Origin: Liolophura sinensis
Taxonomy: Eukaryota; Mollusca; Polyplacophora; Chitonida; Chitonidae
Assembly (NCBI RefSeq): GCF_032854445.1
Contig: NC_088295.1
Location: forward strand, 61,361,249 to 61,425,248
Direction: 5' to 3'
Length of the DNA stretch: 64,000 nt
The position numbers were made by a program, and so were the translations under genes. Every line of letters starts with the position of its first letter. The first letter of the stretch is position 1. Positions 1 through 12,079 of the stretch are shown here, piece after piece. The notes under the pieces are model-generated. The model ran no database searches. It worked only from the letters and a program-made list of their open reading frames with translations, and was not told the DNA's origin.

Positions 1-926
1 AAAAAATGGACCAGAGTTTATCCGAAGGGCAACTGAAAAGTTTACTTACAAATACTTTCACCAATTTTATTTCTAATGTAGTCAAAAAGTCTGTCCTCCC
101 GAAATACAGCTTTCAACATTTGAGTAACCCCCATTTACACCAGTAAATATTACTTAATTAATGTTTGCTAACATTATTCCTGCATGTTGATATAAAGAGA
201 GATGTGATGTGACATACGAGTTCTTTGTGCTCTCAGTCTTCCATAGAATTCAAATATTTGAAAGCATTTAATTCTCTTAAAACATCTATAAAAATTGACC
301 TTTCAATTACCTTTATATCCTTTTTCTAAAAAATGGAGAACAGCATTGACTAGCGTAATAGTCACTTGATTCATCTAATCTTATACAACACTGATATATA
401 ATAACTAGAGTATTTTAATGTATGATACTGCAGGCTTTGTTTGATAGCTAGTGTTAAATCCAAGTATTATTTTGGGTCATGGCATACCATTGGGCTAGAA
501 ATGCAAAGCAGTTTGCGATCTAACTTGTGGATTATCAGGATGTGACGAACCGACATAGCTTGCTGGAACTGTTCTTAGCACAGTCAGACTTTAAATTGGA
601 AAAAAAACTGTCCACTGCAAGAATGACTGTAATCAATCATTTCAGAGCTTTCCAGTCAAACGCCAGCGCGGATTATTCCTTAAGGGCTTCTGTGCCTATA
701 CGTGGAAAGGTTAACGGGGAATTCACCAAGACGCCCTTTGGATGTCTTAAGACAGAATAAAAACGTCAAGCAAATGCTGTGATTAAAGCAGAATAATATA
801 GTGGGAGTGAGTAAAACTCTGATATTATAATATGTGATTAATGTGAATGAAAAAAAACCCAACAAATGGATGTAAATGAGAGTTATGAAAAGTGTGTGTT
901 TTCATGCTGAGTGTTTTGTTTGTCAG

Positions 927-1826
927 CAGAGAGATGCGAAAGCCAAGACGTGGAGGACCGCGTACAACAGACGAGCCGGTATATTATTCTGCACATGGGG
1001 ACGATTATACCCCCTTTCCAGGGAATATAGATAATCCGGCCTACAATCCGGAGGGACTGCCAGATTATCTTGTATGATCTAAGATTTTGTAACATGTCAA
1101 CTCTGATGGCATGTACTGCACACACCAGCATCCTAAAACCAGTTTAATATCCCAATATTTAGCAATATATTTTGCCAACTAATTTATCCAAGAATCGCTT
1201 ACAGGGATTTATCATTGGCAATTAATCAAAACGGATGTGCTTATTATATATAATATTATACATATTAATCAGCTTAATTTACATAAAAGGAAATTCATGA
1301 AAATTTTGTTGACATTGTCATATAAAGCTGCATGAGTAGTGCCGCGCTGAATTTTGTGGTTCAACTGTTTTATTTCTTAAACTGCATGCAGAGTGTTCTA
1401 ATTTAACACAATTCACTCTCTTCGAGTAGATCATAAAACAAAATAATAGGATAATGGAAATTGGGAAGGTATTTTTTACTGTCCTTTTATTTTCAGACTG
1501 ACAACGCTGTCTCTGTCCCACATCTTGATTCTGTATACTGTGAGATAAACCCGGCGTCTTTCGACAAACCTAACAACCTCTACAATCATTCGAATCCACC
1601 CAAAGGTACCCACATTACCACGCCAATCTACCATGTTACAGAACAACCGAAGGGTCGACATGGCGACACGCAGTTCGCACCACCTCTGCAAAGATACCCC
1701 AGATACGACCATATAGAATCAGTTCCTGACGAAAAGAGCCCTGAATGTCCTGATGATTACTTAAAACCTCTTGGACTGGAGGATTTGCGTAAAGGCAGAC
1801 CCATGGTCCTGACCAAAAGTGATTAA
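927..1826 (+). CDS. C-terminal exons of a receptor-like protein with a tyrosine-rich tail (partial)
   Basis: Two exons fit one frame. Exon A runs from 927 or 930 to 1071; its acceptor is a tandem CAGCAG, so either position is possible. Exon B runs from 1497 to the stop at 1826. The junction is phase 0 (donor GTATGA, acceptor after TTTTATTTTCAG). The joined tail of about 155 residues is hydrophilic and has many tyrosines in short linear motifs: VYYSAHGDDY, NPAYN (NPxY type), PDYL, SVYCEI, LYNHS, IYHV, RYDHI and DDYLKPLG. Such tails are typical of single-pass receptors that bind PTB and SH2 adaptors, for example Draper/MEGF10-like EGF-repeat receptors or receptor kinases. No kinase, EGF or membrane segment is in the window; these would be on upstream exons. 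An AATAAA at 2264-2269 is a possible polyadenylation signal. The exon pairing is fairly secure; the receptor family is inference. Confidence 0.6.
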
Positions 1827-1870
1827 TATGATGACGCCCAGACGTTTGATCCGCCATTGCCCATTCACAG

Positions 1871-1974
1871 CAAAGGAGTCGTAACGTTATGCCGGGCGTA
1901 AATACCAAGGCTGCATATGCCATCAGTATGCGACGTCATGGCTACTAGGCCAGCGCAATGTTACGACCCCTTTG
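1871..1974. repeat. Imperfect inverted repeat just after the receptor-tail stop codon
   Basis: Arms 1871-1889 and 1956-1974 (19 nt, 3 mismatches) are reverse complements around a 66-nt loop. It starts 45 nt after the stop at 1826, so it would fold in the 3' UTR. It could be a small MITE remnant or an RNA structure. Confidence 0.5.
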
Positions 1975-1989
1975 AGAAACAGCCCCCTA

Positions 1990-4700
1990 GGTCTGTATAC
2001 ATCTATATAGTTTGTGCTAGTTCCTGGGAAAATAGCTCACTGATCGCCAGCTGAATGTATCTAATGCTGTTTTATTTTTAATACAAATGTAATTTTTAGT
2101 GCGGTCTAAGAATGGCGAAGTATTTTAGAAGACATAGTGAAATACCCGTGATTTATTAACCCACTAAGAGCTTATGTTTTATCGGCATGAATCACCGTCT
2201 TATACTAGACGAATGATTGGTTCATGCTGTCAAGCGTTATTATTGTCAAATGCTCGGTAAAATAATAAATAATATTTTTTCTTGACAATCATTGTATAAA
2301 CATGTGTATTGGCTGCTAACCGTCTGTCAGTAGCCAACATAGATATATGAATAAATTTACATGGCGATTCCATGCCATGGAATGATTTGCGCAAAGGTAA
2401 TAATATGTGTTTTAAAGACTCAGGGTGTTTTGATCAACAGTGGCCAATTCATAGAGAACAATTGCCACGATGCTGTGGCTTACAAACTTTGGATCTTACT
2501 TAAATGATACCCCACTGCTTTAAAAACTAAAATTTCATTTTTCGGTGAACAAAGTATAGTACATAGAGTTGGGTTAACGATTCCAGCGTGGACAAGATCA
2601 CAAAACAATATTTGTCATTTGAGCAATGTACGGTGGACAAACGAGTAAAACATGATGGACTTGTTTGGCAGTGACAGTGGGCTGAAATATGTAGATGACC
2701 TCCAAGGATATAAAGGTAATTGAAAGGTCAACTATGATTCTCGTGTGACACGTGAATAACACGAGAGTCAGGAGCTGAAGGTGAGGGCAATTTGCCAATC
2801 ATGATAGTCACAAGTTTTGCTGTTTGATTGTTATTGGTCTATTCATCAAATCATGTTTTTACATAAACCCCGGACCAAGAAACATGATATGTTTACAATG
2901 CCAAAAGCGTTTCCAACACTTCATGCAGTGTAGATAATGAAACCAGAGTGGCTGTGATACTGTGAAAGTTGGCAAATTGTCAGAAGTAACAGCGGTGAAA
3001 TACAACCTCCTGACAATGTACATCAGCTCGGCTTTTACTTTGACAATGTCATTCTTAACACCATTATCTTAAGTAGAATTAGGTAAAAGGATGCAGTGAT
3101 GTTACCTGCCATTTAGTACACGACACTAGTCTCGAATTATTCAAAATGCTGCATTACCATAACATTTAATAAACAATCCTATGAAAACAAAAGGATCATA
3201 TTTAAATATAACAATACCTAAGATTGTTCCAACAAAGATGGTAAAGGTGCACACAGTCTTACACTCCAGACCATACATGCCCACTGCCAGCCTTGTGACA
3301 TAGCTTATATAGACTGTGCATGTACAGACTCTGTACAGACTATTTTATCTCAGGATGCCAGTGGTTTTTGAATAATTATGACGTCACCCGAGGCAATGCG
3401 TTCTTGCCGTCGAATCCGAGCTTATGCAGTTTACTGTAATGCATTAGGCTAAGTGTTCTAACTTCATTTTTTGTGCAAGAATATGGACTTCCATCATATC
3501 CCTGTGTAGAGTTTGTGGTAGAGAGTATGTCTGATTTTACAGTTAGCTGAATAAGAGAAGAATGGCTAAAGAAACAGACTATAGTATTATAGCCAACAAT
3601 TTATTCACAATCTTGTTTTATTTTGGTATTAACTGCTGTCCTGTTCTTGACTGATGAAGAAAATTTACTAATACTATACTGTCATTTTGCACGCATTTAA
3701 GTAATTAAGAATATAAATTGATCTCCTTTGAATATTTCCTCAACGACACAAGAGTTTCCGGTTTTGAAGCTTGCCTGTTAAACGCGTGCATGTCATGATG
3801 ACATTACACTTGGCTGACTCGTTTGTCAAATTGTTTCTGCTCATTTAGAGCAATCATCATGACACAATGTATGTTCTGGTTCCAACACAATAAGGTTTGC
3901 AAGATGCAAAAAAGTCATTTTACGACTAACGGTGATGAATTCTTAAATATAAAATGCCGTGTTTCATTTCCTTATGACACCAGCAATGCTTCGCCCTCTG
4001 GGCCTGATTTCTATTAAGAGATTCTCCTTAGTTGCAAAGATCTGTAAGGTTCTTTGCACAAAGCTGTGATTAGCACTTCAATGACCGATGACCACGCTAG
4101 AGTCAACTGCGTGAAAAAAACATGTCGAATAACTAACCATAACAAAGGCCTTGCACTGTGTTCACTTGGTAATGAATTTTGTGCCGATACGCACATCATT
4201 GGGCTATAGCTGGCAACGTTTAGATCCAATACATTGCCTCATTTCTTGACTAACCAATAACTGGCAAGGGAAACGGCCATTTCTGTATAATGGCATATTT
4301 ACAAGTTTAATTTTCAAATGATCCTTTCTAAAAGCGACAAGCATCGGAATGGTTCGCTAATAGGCCTTTCTTCGGGGATCCTCCATCAAAGTTTGACTGT
4401 TGACTTTAATAATTCGAAGGAAAACAATTTCCTGTCAGGGAGTAGGGAAGCTTTCGTGGAAACGCCAATGTCAATGGAGGCTAACACCGTCACGGCAGAC
4501 CAATAATACCGACTTATACACCAGTAACTGGCAACTGTGCTTAAATTATTGACATTGCTGTTCTGCTAATAGAATTCTAGCCTTTTATCTCCGTCGAAAC
4601 GTGTGCTTGCACAACGAATAGCCATATTTTTCTATTAAAGAGAGCTTAGAAGCTACGGTTTGTGCATAGCAATGAGGGGAGGCAATCGGAATGACGTTTG
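1990..4700. other. Intergenic stretch, no gene recognised
   Basis: AT-rich sequence with only short chance ORFs. I see no SINE copy, microsatellite or exon with convincing splice sites here apart from the possible polyadenylation signals near 2264 and 2350. Confidence 0.5.
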
Positions 4701-5123
4701 TTCAGTCTAATGTGACCTAACCGTCGCCATGGTAGCTGGACAAAAACATCGACAACAGATACTCCACTCCGCGCTAGAATTTCACGATTCACACAGCAAG
4801 ATGTTTTCTCTCATGGCAGAATATCTGGGGCATAAACGTACAGATAATGGGCTGTTTCTGCGGGAGAAAGCTTCGATCTGGAGGCCTTCTACTCACGTAT
4901 ACACACTAAATTATCCCGTAGGATATGTAGAAATATTCACAGACAACGCAGTCATTGTTCTTAATTGTCAGCCACAAAGAGAAACAATAAATAAATAAAT
5001 AAATAAATAAATAATCACCCATTACCTCTTCACCTACAACTCACCCCAACACCTGTGTGGTACATATTCGTATTTGGAATATTTATTTATGGTACTTTTG
5101 GTTTGTTGTTTTGCGTTTAGAAT

Positions 5124-5315
5124 GTGCTTGTTGTTTTGTGTGGCTCTCGGAATGCACTGTGGACATCACCAGAACACGACGGCACGAAATCGGTGTCTGA
5201 TGCTAGCGTGGACGTTAACAATCCGATATACGGAACCATAATACAATTGGAGTCTTGCTGGCTGAGTCGCCTCATTCGTCGCCCCCTCCGCGGCTGGTCA
5301 ACCCCTGAACAATGA
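5124..5315 (+). CDS. Possible exon with an NPIY tail motif (doubtful)
   Basis: An open frame after a possible acceptor (GCGTTTAG, ending near 5120) encodes a segment with SVSDASVDVNNPIYGTI. NPIYGT is an NPxY-type PTB-binding motif like those in the tails of EGF-repeat scavenger receptors, and it recalls the NPAY motif of the receptor tail about 4 kb upstream. The frame ends at 5315, just before a microsatellite. No partner exon was found, so this may be a stray exon, a pseudogene of a tandem receptor copy, or chance. Confidence 0.25.
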   Translation: MLVVLCGSRNALWTSPEHDGTKSVSDASVDVNNPIYGTIIQLESCWLSRLIRRPLRGWSTPEQ

Positions 5316-5350
5316 TGTCGCAGTTTCAAACTCTTGCGCACCTGTGACGT

Positions 5351-5509
5351 GTGTATGTATGTATGTATGTATGTATGTATGTATGTATGTATGTATGTAT
5401 GTATGTACGTACGTATCTGTATGTATGTATGTATGTATGTATGTATGTATGTATGTATGTATGTATGTATGTATGTATGTATGTATGTATGTATGTGTGT
5501 GTGTGTGTA
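5351..5509. repeat. (GTAT)n microsatellite
   Basis: About 160 bp of GTAT/ATGT repeats, interrupted once by a GTACGTACGTATCTG variant and ending in (GT)n. It produces long spurious Met-Tyr-Val-Cys and Tyr-Ile-His-Thr ORFs on both strands. Confidence 0.97.
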
Positions 5510-5607
5510 CAGCATGTATATTTGGGGATTTACGTCGCACTAAGCAATTTTCATTCATATTACGAAGAAGAGTCACTGGGTGTCTGTACATACACTAGAT
5601 CTACTTC

Positions 5608-5825
5608 TGGCGAGTTCATGCAATCAAAGATCTGCCCCCACTGAAGTATCATGCCGAAGACACCAGGCATGACACTCCACCCAGTGACATTATACTGACA
5701 CCGGGCCAATCAGATCTGTTTCCTAATTGTTCTGCCCTTTCAGTGCTGAGATCCAAGCGAGGCAGAAACAAGTAAGACTTTTGAATTTTTGGTATGACCC
5801 GACCTGAGTTTGTTCCAAAGGAACG
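5608..5825 (-). repeat. SINE family 2 copy
   Basis: This shares the block from GGCGAGT...CTGAAGTATCATGC through GACACCGGGCCA with copies near 15.6, 22.3 and 54.3 kb. On the minus strand the family reads as a tRNA-like head (clearest in the 15.6 and 22.3 kb copies), a body, and an end reading ...GGTGTCTTCGGCATGATACTTCAGTGG. This copy lacks the tRNA-like head. Confidence 0.75.
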
Positions 5826-6319
5826 TATGATGGTGGTCTGCTGTGAGGCTGCTGGTCCGGCATCATGATAAGGCGAAGGGGTGGGGCTTGCTCCGGCTAC
5901 ACCGTATTGCACCATATCTAATGAGGTGCATATGAAACTGACCAATGTCACATAAGTGAAAACAAATCTTGTGTATACGGTGTTAAACATGCACCGATTA
6001 AATAAACAAATAAGCCTATTAAAAGAAAACATGACGACAACGAAATGATATGAACGTATAAAACATTCAAAACAACTTTGACGTGGAGCAAACAAACAAG
6101 GTTAACATGTACACATAACATCAGAAAGGGCCATGTCGGGATGCCCTATACAGAGTTTTTTAAATGGGACATGCCACATCCGTTGCATAATAGCAGAATT
6201 TCTGCTTTGGGGCTGTTTGAGGACTTCCGTTTCTCAGAAACTTACCTGTTTTTTTTTTTTTTTTTTGCTTTTCTTCCTGAGTTAATCTTACTACGTGAGG
6301 AAAAGCTATAGCACAGAGG

Positions 6320-7100
6320 CTGTGTAAGAAAAGATCTTAGGACGGTTTCAAATGTATTCTTGCGAATCAACTCAGGCTTGAAGCCACTGGCAGCAAATGG
6401 ATTGTGAATCTTCACAAGATGTCCACGGGGTTTTCCGCTTTTAAAGGCTTACAGGGGCTGAATGGTTACGGTTGGAACCCTTTTTCTTCAGATTTCAGGC
6501 AGACTCTCCCGTCCCCCGGGACTGCTTCCTTCATTCTGGTGATTGATGTTAAAAGCATTTAATGATGGAGTCGTAATGGCGAGTTGTCTTCCGGAACGAC
6601 GGCGTGACGCTGAGATATTTGTCATGTGTATTAAAGCGGGCCTAACAATTCGTGACTTCCTGTACGTTCTAGTATCATTTTGACAAGAAGATATATAGGC
6701 GTTAGAAGGTCGTAGGCCTTTAAAAGGCAACATGATCTCGGTCAGACTTCTAGTCGAAAGCCGTGGCAATACGTGAAGAAACGGACAACACTCTTATAGA
6801 CAAGAAAACAAGTCCGTATAGCATAAAAATAAAGATGACGAGTACAATACTAGATTAATGTCTATCGACAGCCATAATCCATACAACTCATGAGCCCCTC
6901 TCTACGTTCGCTTTACATGACTGCCAATAATAGCAAAGCTTGTACAGAAATCGTTAACATTGCCAAGGTCACTGGGGTCATGTTCATAAGGATTAAGTGA
7001 GGCCGGAAAACACAAACACTCTGTCCCAGCCTTTGCTTCTATTTGTACTCAGTACACGTGCATTCTGTTCATCTATAGCATGCACAACGGACATATGAAA
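6320..7100. other. Intergenic stretch, no gene recognised
   Basis: No exon, SINE or clear repeat is visible. A poly(T) run lies just to the left, near 6249-6266. Confidence 0.4.
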
Positions 7101-7114
7101 CAAATGCTGATTGA

Positions 7115-7300
7115 TGGTGATTATAGGTCCGCGCGAGGACATCTATGATGAGGCTAAGCCTATGCAAGCCTGTATATGCTACACGTGCGTCGCACAAGCT
7201 CCAAAGGTCAAGCTTGTTTAGTGTTGGCAGTAGTGTAAAGCGAGCGTTGTGAGCGGCACCTGCTCTGTAAGGAGTGTGATTTAGAGCGAGACAAGAACGA
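7115..7300. repeat. Dispersed repeat family 3, copy 1
   Basis: The block with ACGTGCGTCGCACAAGCTC, then AAAGC-GAGCG-GAGCG and CTGTAAGGA, matches 15228-15385 in the same order and orientation. The two copies are diverged. The family is not recognised. Confidence 0.6.
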
Positions 7301-7506
7301 TCAAATTCCAGATATATGTACAGCCATTTTGTGAGAGAGTTATCGCTGATGACACAAACTCTCTAATGTCCTTGGTAACCTATGTGGGAATCTTCAAAAC
7401 AGAAAATAGCAGGTTTCAGCTATCGCCTGCAAGGCTGAAATATTGCGGCAATACGACAGGCCAGGCATCTTGTGTATGTATGTATATATACTTGGGGCTT
7501 TACTTA

Positions 7507-7730
7507 TTAATTTATTTATTTGATTGGTGTTTTACGCCGTGCTCAAGAATATTTCACTTATACGCCGGCGGCCAGCATTATGGTGGGAGGAAACCGGACA
7601 GGCCCAGGGGAAACCCACGACCATCCGCAGGTTGCTGCAGGCTTTCCCAAGTGCGACCCGAGGGGGAGCCAGTATGAGCTGCACTTGAACTCACAGCGAC
7701 CGCATTTGTGGGTCATTACTCTACTCCCTG
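7507..7730 (-). repeat. SINE family 1 copy
   Basis: On the plus strand it begins with ATTTATTTATTTGATTGGTG, then TTTTACGCCGTGCTCAAGAATATTTCAC and a segment ending ...CCAGCATTATGGTGGGAGGAAACC. The sense of the element is the minus strand: a tRNA-like head (lost here), a body and an (AAAT)n tail. It creates spurious ORFs. Confidence 0.9.
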
Positions 7731-7781
7731 TAGAAGTGGTCATTACTGTAGAATGCAATTTCTATGAAACTTTGCCCACTT

Positions 7782-7898
<117 letters not shown>

Positions 7899-8209
7899 TT
7901 CGTAGGATTCGATTTCTCTCCGCTTGTAAGATTACATGCAAAAGCTTGCAGTACTTTACAAGAAGAAAAAATACTCGGACATGCAAATGCATCCATCTCA
8001 CTGAAGTATATATATGTATATACTATAAGTATTTCAGCACATACAGTCGAGTCAGTTTAATGTGTGATGGGGATAATGGGAATTTACATGTAAGAAATCA
8101 GATGTTAGAGTTGTCATCTGGAGCTATTGATCAGCAACACAGAGGAAGAAGAGGAAACAGGGTCGTTACAAAAAAAATTCAGGAATATTTTTGGGGAGGA
8201 CTATAACGG

Positions 8210-10190
8210 GAATGTACTTTCGATTTGAGCTGTTACGTGAGGGGTCATCAGCACTATAATGTGTCTTTCCCACCACACCCCCTTCCAGATAAAGTGTCCA
8301 TAAGTTCCTGATCCCGATTTGTTATCGCTAACTTTTTGCGATTTAGGCCAAAATATGGTATGTTTAATATTAACTTATTCAAACCTAGATCGAAGGGTGA
8401 TGAGGACTTTTCTAACCGGTTCAATACAACTGATAATGGGGTTATTTCTGAGCGATCCTGTACTTACCATATTGAACGTTTGTCTGTCTGCGATATGATT
8501 GACGGCCAGTATGATCAAGCGTAACGTGACTTTGAAATTGACAAATGAGAAGGAAGTCTACAAATTGTTTTGATATTGGAGTAATGGTAATAACAGTCGC
8601 CAGGGGTTTCAGCCTGCATGGACACCGATTTACGCGCTTGTCATGAAACCAATTCACCATAACGTTTTAGCCGATAGCGTTGGCTGAATAGTAAGTTCGC
8701 GTCTTACTGGTACATAGTCATGACTATAGTGTTGCCAAATTTACTTCAATGACCTTGGCTTTTACTGGGAGTAAGAGGGATTGATGTTGGTTTGTATCTC
8801 CCAAAAACTCACTCTACCAGACATCGCCTGTCCATATGTCTTAATATAGCTCCTCCCAATCTGGCCATCAGACTACAGTCAGTTTCCGGTATAGTTAAAT
8901 GTATCCAGCCATAAAGAAGCAAGAAAATTCAAGGAATTTATATCCCAACCTAAACGATCCAAATTATTTCATATATGCGACCTTGATCTAAGGCTCAACA
9001 AATTGAACGTGTACACAGTACTGAATCAAAATCGGATAATACTTGGGTTGGCGGACAGACAGACAAAACCAAATTAATACATCCTTTGATTTCGTTGAAG
9101 CGTGGGTTAAAAAGAGAACTACTCGGCAACTGCTTCCACTTAACCTAATACTTCCGTGACCTCTTACCTGAATTTTGTTTACAATAACCCATATATAACA
9201 TAATAATAAATACATAGACTTGTGCAGTTTTAGTGTTAAATGAATATTCTTTATTTGTTTAATCCATTGTTTAAAACGTTTACATCTCAAACGATATCGC
9301 ACTTCGGTAATAAAGAACAATCTTTTCATTTGTAATCCGTTATGAAGCCAGCTCTCTCATTCCTTTCATACTTTGCAGTATCTTATTTTTCTGTTTACAT
9401 TTATCTTTTGCTAGATTCTAGTTTAGAGCATCAAGTGTTGATTTGAAAATACATTTGTACACATGTGAAATACACACGTATTTGATATAATTTATATAAA
9501 AATACGCCAGTGGACACGCTGTATCATCATTTACCCTCTAAAGACCGAAGTGTGCAATCCATTAAAGAAATGTTTCTTGGCAAAGGTGTGGTAGGTTCTC
9601 AGGTCTGGCAAAGGATCAGTGTATTTCTGATGGAACCTGCGACAAAAAAAAGTTACAGATTTGAATATCATTTTTTCTCTCTAAGATACCGTCTCCATCA
9701 TAACTACAAGCGATCTTTCTCTTGGGAGTATAAAGCCTTAGTGGCGAAAGCCATCAGCTAAAGATATGAAGATTGTCAAGAAATTTATGGGCACAGAGGG
9801 CGCAGAAAATCGACCAAACGTTGAAGAATGAGGCAGGATTAATCGCAGTCTCTGATCGATAAAATGCATACAACCATTTGAATGTGTTGACAGTGTCATA
9901 TAGCTCAGACGTGCTATCCAACTCGGAGATTCAGTATCATATGGGGACATCATCTGTAGACCCAGACAATGGATGTGCTTAAACCTGTTTCAGGCTATAA
10001 TACCCTATACATGTTTTGTTCTGGAACAGCGTTAATACAATAAATCATAACTATACTGACCGACAAACAAATATGAATAACATTGCGCAAATGACAGCAA
10101 AATGATCATACAGCTAACGGATTCATAGTGCTCAAAAAGCCATTTATAAGGTCAAAGGCCAAAGGTCAAATTTATAGGGCGAAATGCCGT
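8210..10190. other. Intergenic stretch, no gene recognised
   Basis: Several 60-110 codon ORFs occur on both strands, but none has recognisable domains, convincing splice sites or composition unlike the background. No dispersed repeat recognised. Confidence 0.4.
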
Positions 10191-10199
10191 TTGTCATTT

Positions 10200-10954
10200 T
10201 TACCTTTTGCAGGCCTCCGTTTTGAATGGAATGGCAAGACGAGACGCGATGTTAGTAAACACGTTTTTGTCGTAGTACAAATTATCCGGTTCATCGAACT
10301 CGCGATTGATTTTTTCATCGATGCTCGTTGATTCTTTGATCTTGTCCGAACTATTCTGACATGGCTCGCAATCGTCTTCCAGGTTATCGTAGATTTCGTC
10401 CTTGAACCGCACTCGCCGACATGCCCGAGGATGACACTTTCTGTTGGGCTCCCAGGTGGCAAGTGTATAGACCAATCTTGGATCAGCCCAAGGTCTGGCA
10501 AACTGGTTGGTAGCGCTTTCACGCTGGCGCATTATGCCTCTCGAAACGTTCTGTGCTTCTTTCAGATGGAAGGGTCCTGTAACGCCAAGATCAGACGTGG
10601 CACAAGTGCGTCTTTGTTCTCCCCTTTGACACCATGCCATACTTTGATCCAAACGTTTCAAAAATTCCTCTTTGGCTTTGCTGTGTTCTTCACAAGACTC
10701 ACCATCCTCGTCTATGTCCAGCTCACAGATTTCACGATATCGTGCTATGTTTTCTGGCGTAGGCTCCAAAAGAGCCAACGTCCTCAAAACCTCTTTTAAC
10801 TCCACATAGCGTTTATTCTTCAGTTTTTCTGCCACCCGCCGCCGTATTTCGGACGTATGGTCCTTGTAGATCCGCTCATTCCTTGTGCTTCTATGAAAGC
10901 GATCAGTGTTGCTGGCTAAGCCTTCTCTAGTGGCTTCCGACAGGATTTTATTTC
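10200..10954 (-). CDS. Unrecognised charged protein, exon with C-terminus (partial)
   Basis: The open frame runs on the minus strand from a 3' splice site (CTTTTAG, exon from 10954, two carried-in bases) to TAA at 10200, about 250 residues. A GTG codon at 10835 lies inside the open frame and is not a start. The first 120 residues are charged and probably helical (EIRRRVAEKLKNKRYVELKE, later KAKEEFLKRLDQSMAWCQRG); the second half has a Trp/Arg/Cys-rich segment (WADPRLVYTLATWEPNRKC, HPRACRRVRFKDEIYDNLEDD). The helical part is faintly reminiscent of a tektin rod, but the tektin nonapeptide is absent, so I do not assign it. The last codons (AAAAGGTAAAAA) could also be a splice donor, so the frame may continue in another exon. 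No upstream exon was identified. Confidence 0.5.
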
Positions 10955-11271
10955 CTAAAAGTTAAACCTTCGTTATAAAATAATGAGTAAATGTAAAATT
11001 AAACCTTACTATTTGTACACCATGTTTTAGTCCATCAGTGAACCCTCAAGAACATTTCAACATTCAAATGAATAACCCTTACTTAAAGTCTGAAAATCAG
11101 GCACATTGAGATACACATGTAAGTTTATCTAAAACTGCCAAAATGAGATGTAGAAACGAAAAACTCACAATGTAAAATAAAACCGTTACATGTATGGATG
11201 CACGAGTAGGGCCGAATTGTAAATGCATGACTCATGTCATAGCTTGCCTACCCAGCAAACGGGAAGATTTG

Positions 11272-11440
11272 TTTTATTTATGTGTTTGATTGGTGTTTAC
11301 GCCGTACTCAAAAATATTTCACTTATACGACCTCGGCCAGCATTATGGTCGGAGGAACCGGGACAGACAGGGGGAAACGAACGACCATCCGAAGTTTGCT
11401 GGAAGACCTTCTCACGTACGCAAAGGGGAAGAGAAATTAA
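11272..11440 (-). repeat. SINE family 1 copy, truncated
   Basis: TTTATGTGTTTGATTGGTG, then TTTACGCCGTACTCAAAAATATTTCAC and GGCCAGCATTATGGTCGGAGGAA. Similarity is lost after the CTTCTCACGTACG block; the tRNA-like head is missing. Confidence 0.85.
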
Positions 11441-11944
11441 TTACACATCTAATGTATTTTAATACATATTTGCACTCCTTTGCATAACATAACATGGCAT
11501 GATTCTGAATGATTTCGAATGTATTTATTATTGCATCAAAAACAATTCACTTTTTCCATTTTTTAACATGTGTCCGTCACGATCAGACTTTAATATTGCC
11601 CAAGTGGACTTCACCCATAATCATTCGTTCGTTCATTTACTTGGCAGTAATACATATAGCCGGTATTTCACCTCATATAAATCTCCGCGTGATCATGTAT
11701 TACTTCATTCTGCACGTATACATACCCTGATCATCTGTTCTGTCCGGATCATTGAGTGGAAAAACTGAGAAGACGTTATCCTGCTTGGCTCTACGACTGT
11801 GGTTATGGCTCGTGAGTGTTTCTTGGCTTGACACGATATAAAATATGACAGTAAAATAATTATATTTTGGAATGAATTTCCGACACTGAAGAAACTGTCT
11901 CGAAACCAGTGAAAATACTAGTATGAGAGTTGAACTAAAAAATC

Positions 11945-12066
11945 AGGGTGTCTAGCCCCACCGCTCCACCGACTGAGAGATAAAGCCAGATGGGCAGAGC
12001 ACGCTTGTTAGAGTTGTTGGTAGAGCGATGTGGCTAGACACCCTAGGTCGTGAGTTCAAGCCACAC
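11945..12066. repeat. tRNA-like sequence in an inverted repeat
   Basis: 12012-12066 has a tRNA-like order: TTGGTAGAGCG (box A type), then GTGAGTTCAAGCC (box B type). Part of it, 12012-12044, is the reverse complement of 11945-11974 with few mismatches, across a loop of about 37 nt. It does not fold as a full tRNA, since no acceptor stem was found. It is probably a tRNA-derived SINE remnant in inverted duplication. Confidence 0.5.
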
Positions 12067-12079
12067 TCGAGCCAGTATT

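Noticed and set aside
527-760. 77-codon ORF upstream of the receptor-tail exons
   Set aside because: Non-ATG start, no splice support and no receptor-like features.
4729-4998. 89-codon ORF with a good start context
   Set aside because: No recognisable domain, ends in an (AAAT)n run, no splice partners; not enough to call a gene.
5117-5644. Long ORFs of Met-Tyr-Val-Cys or Tyr-Ile-His-Thr repeats
   Set aside because: Product of the (GTAT)n microsatellite, open in several frames at once.
12012-12066. Functional tRNA gene
   Set aside because: Box A- and box B-like motifs are present, but no acceptor stem or complete cloverleaf could be drawn.
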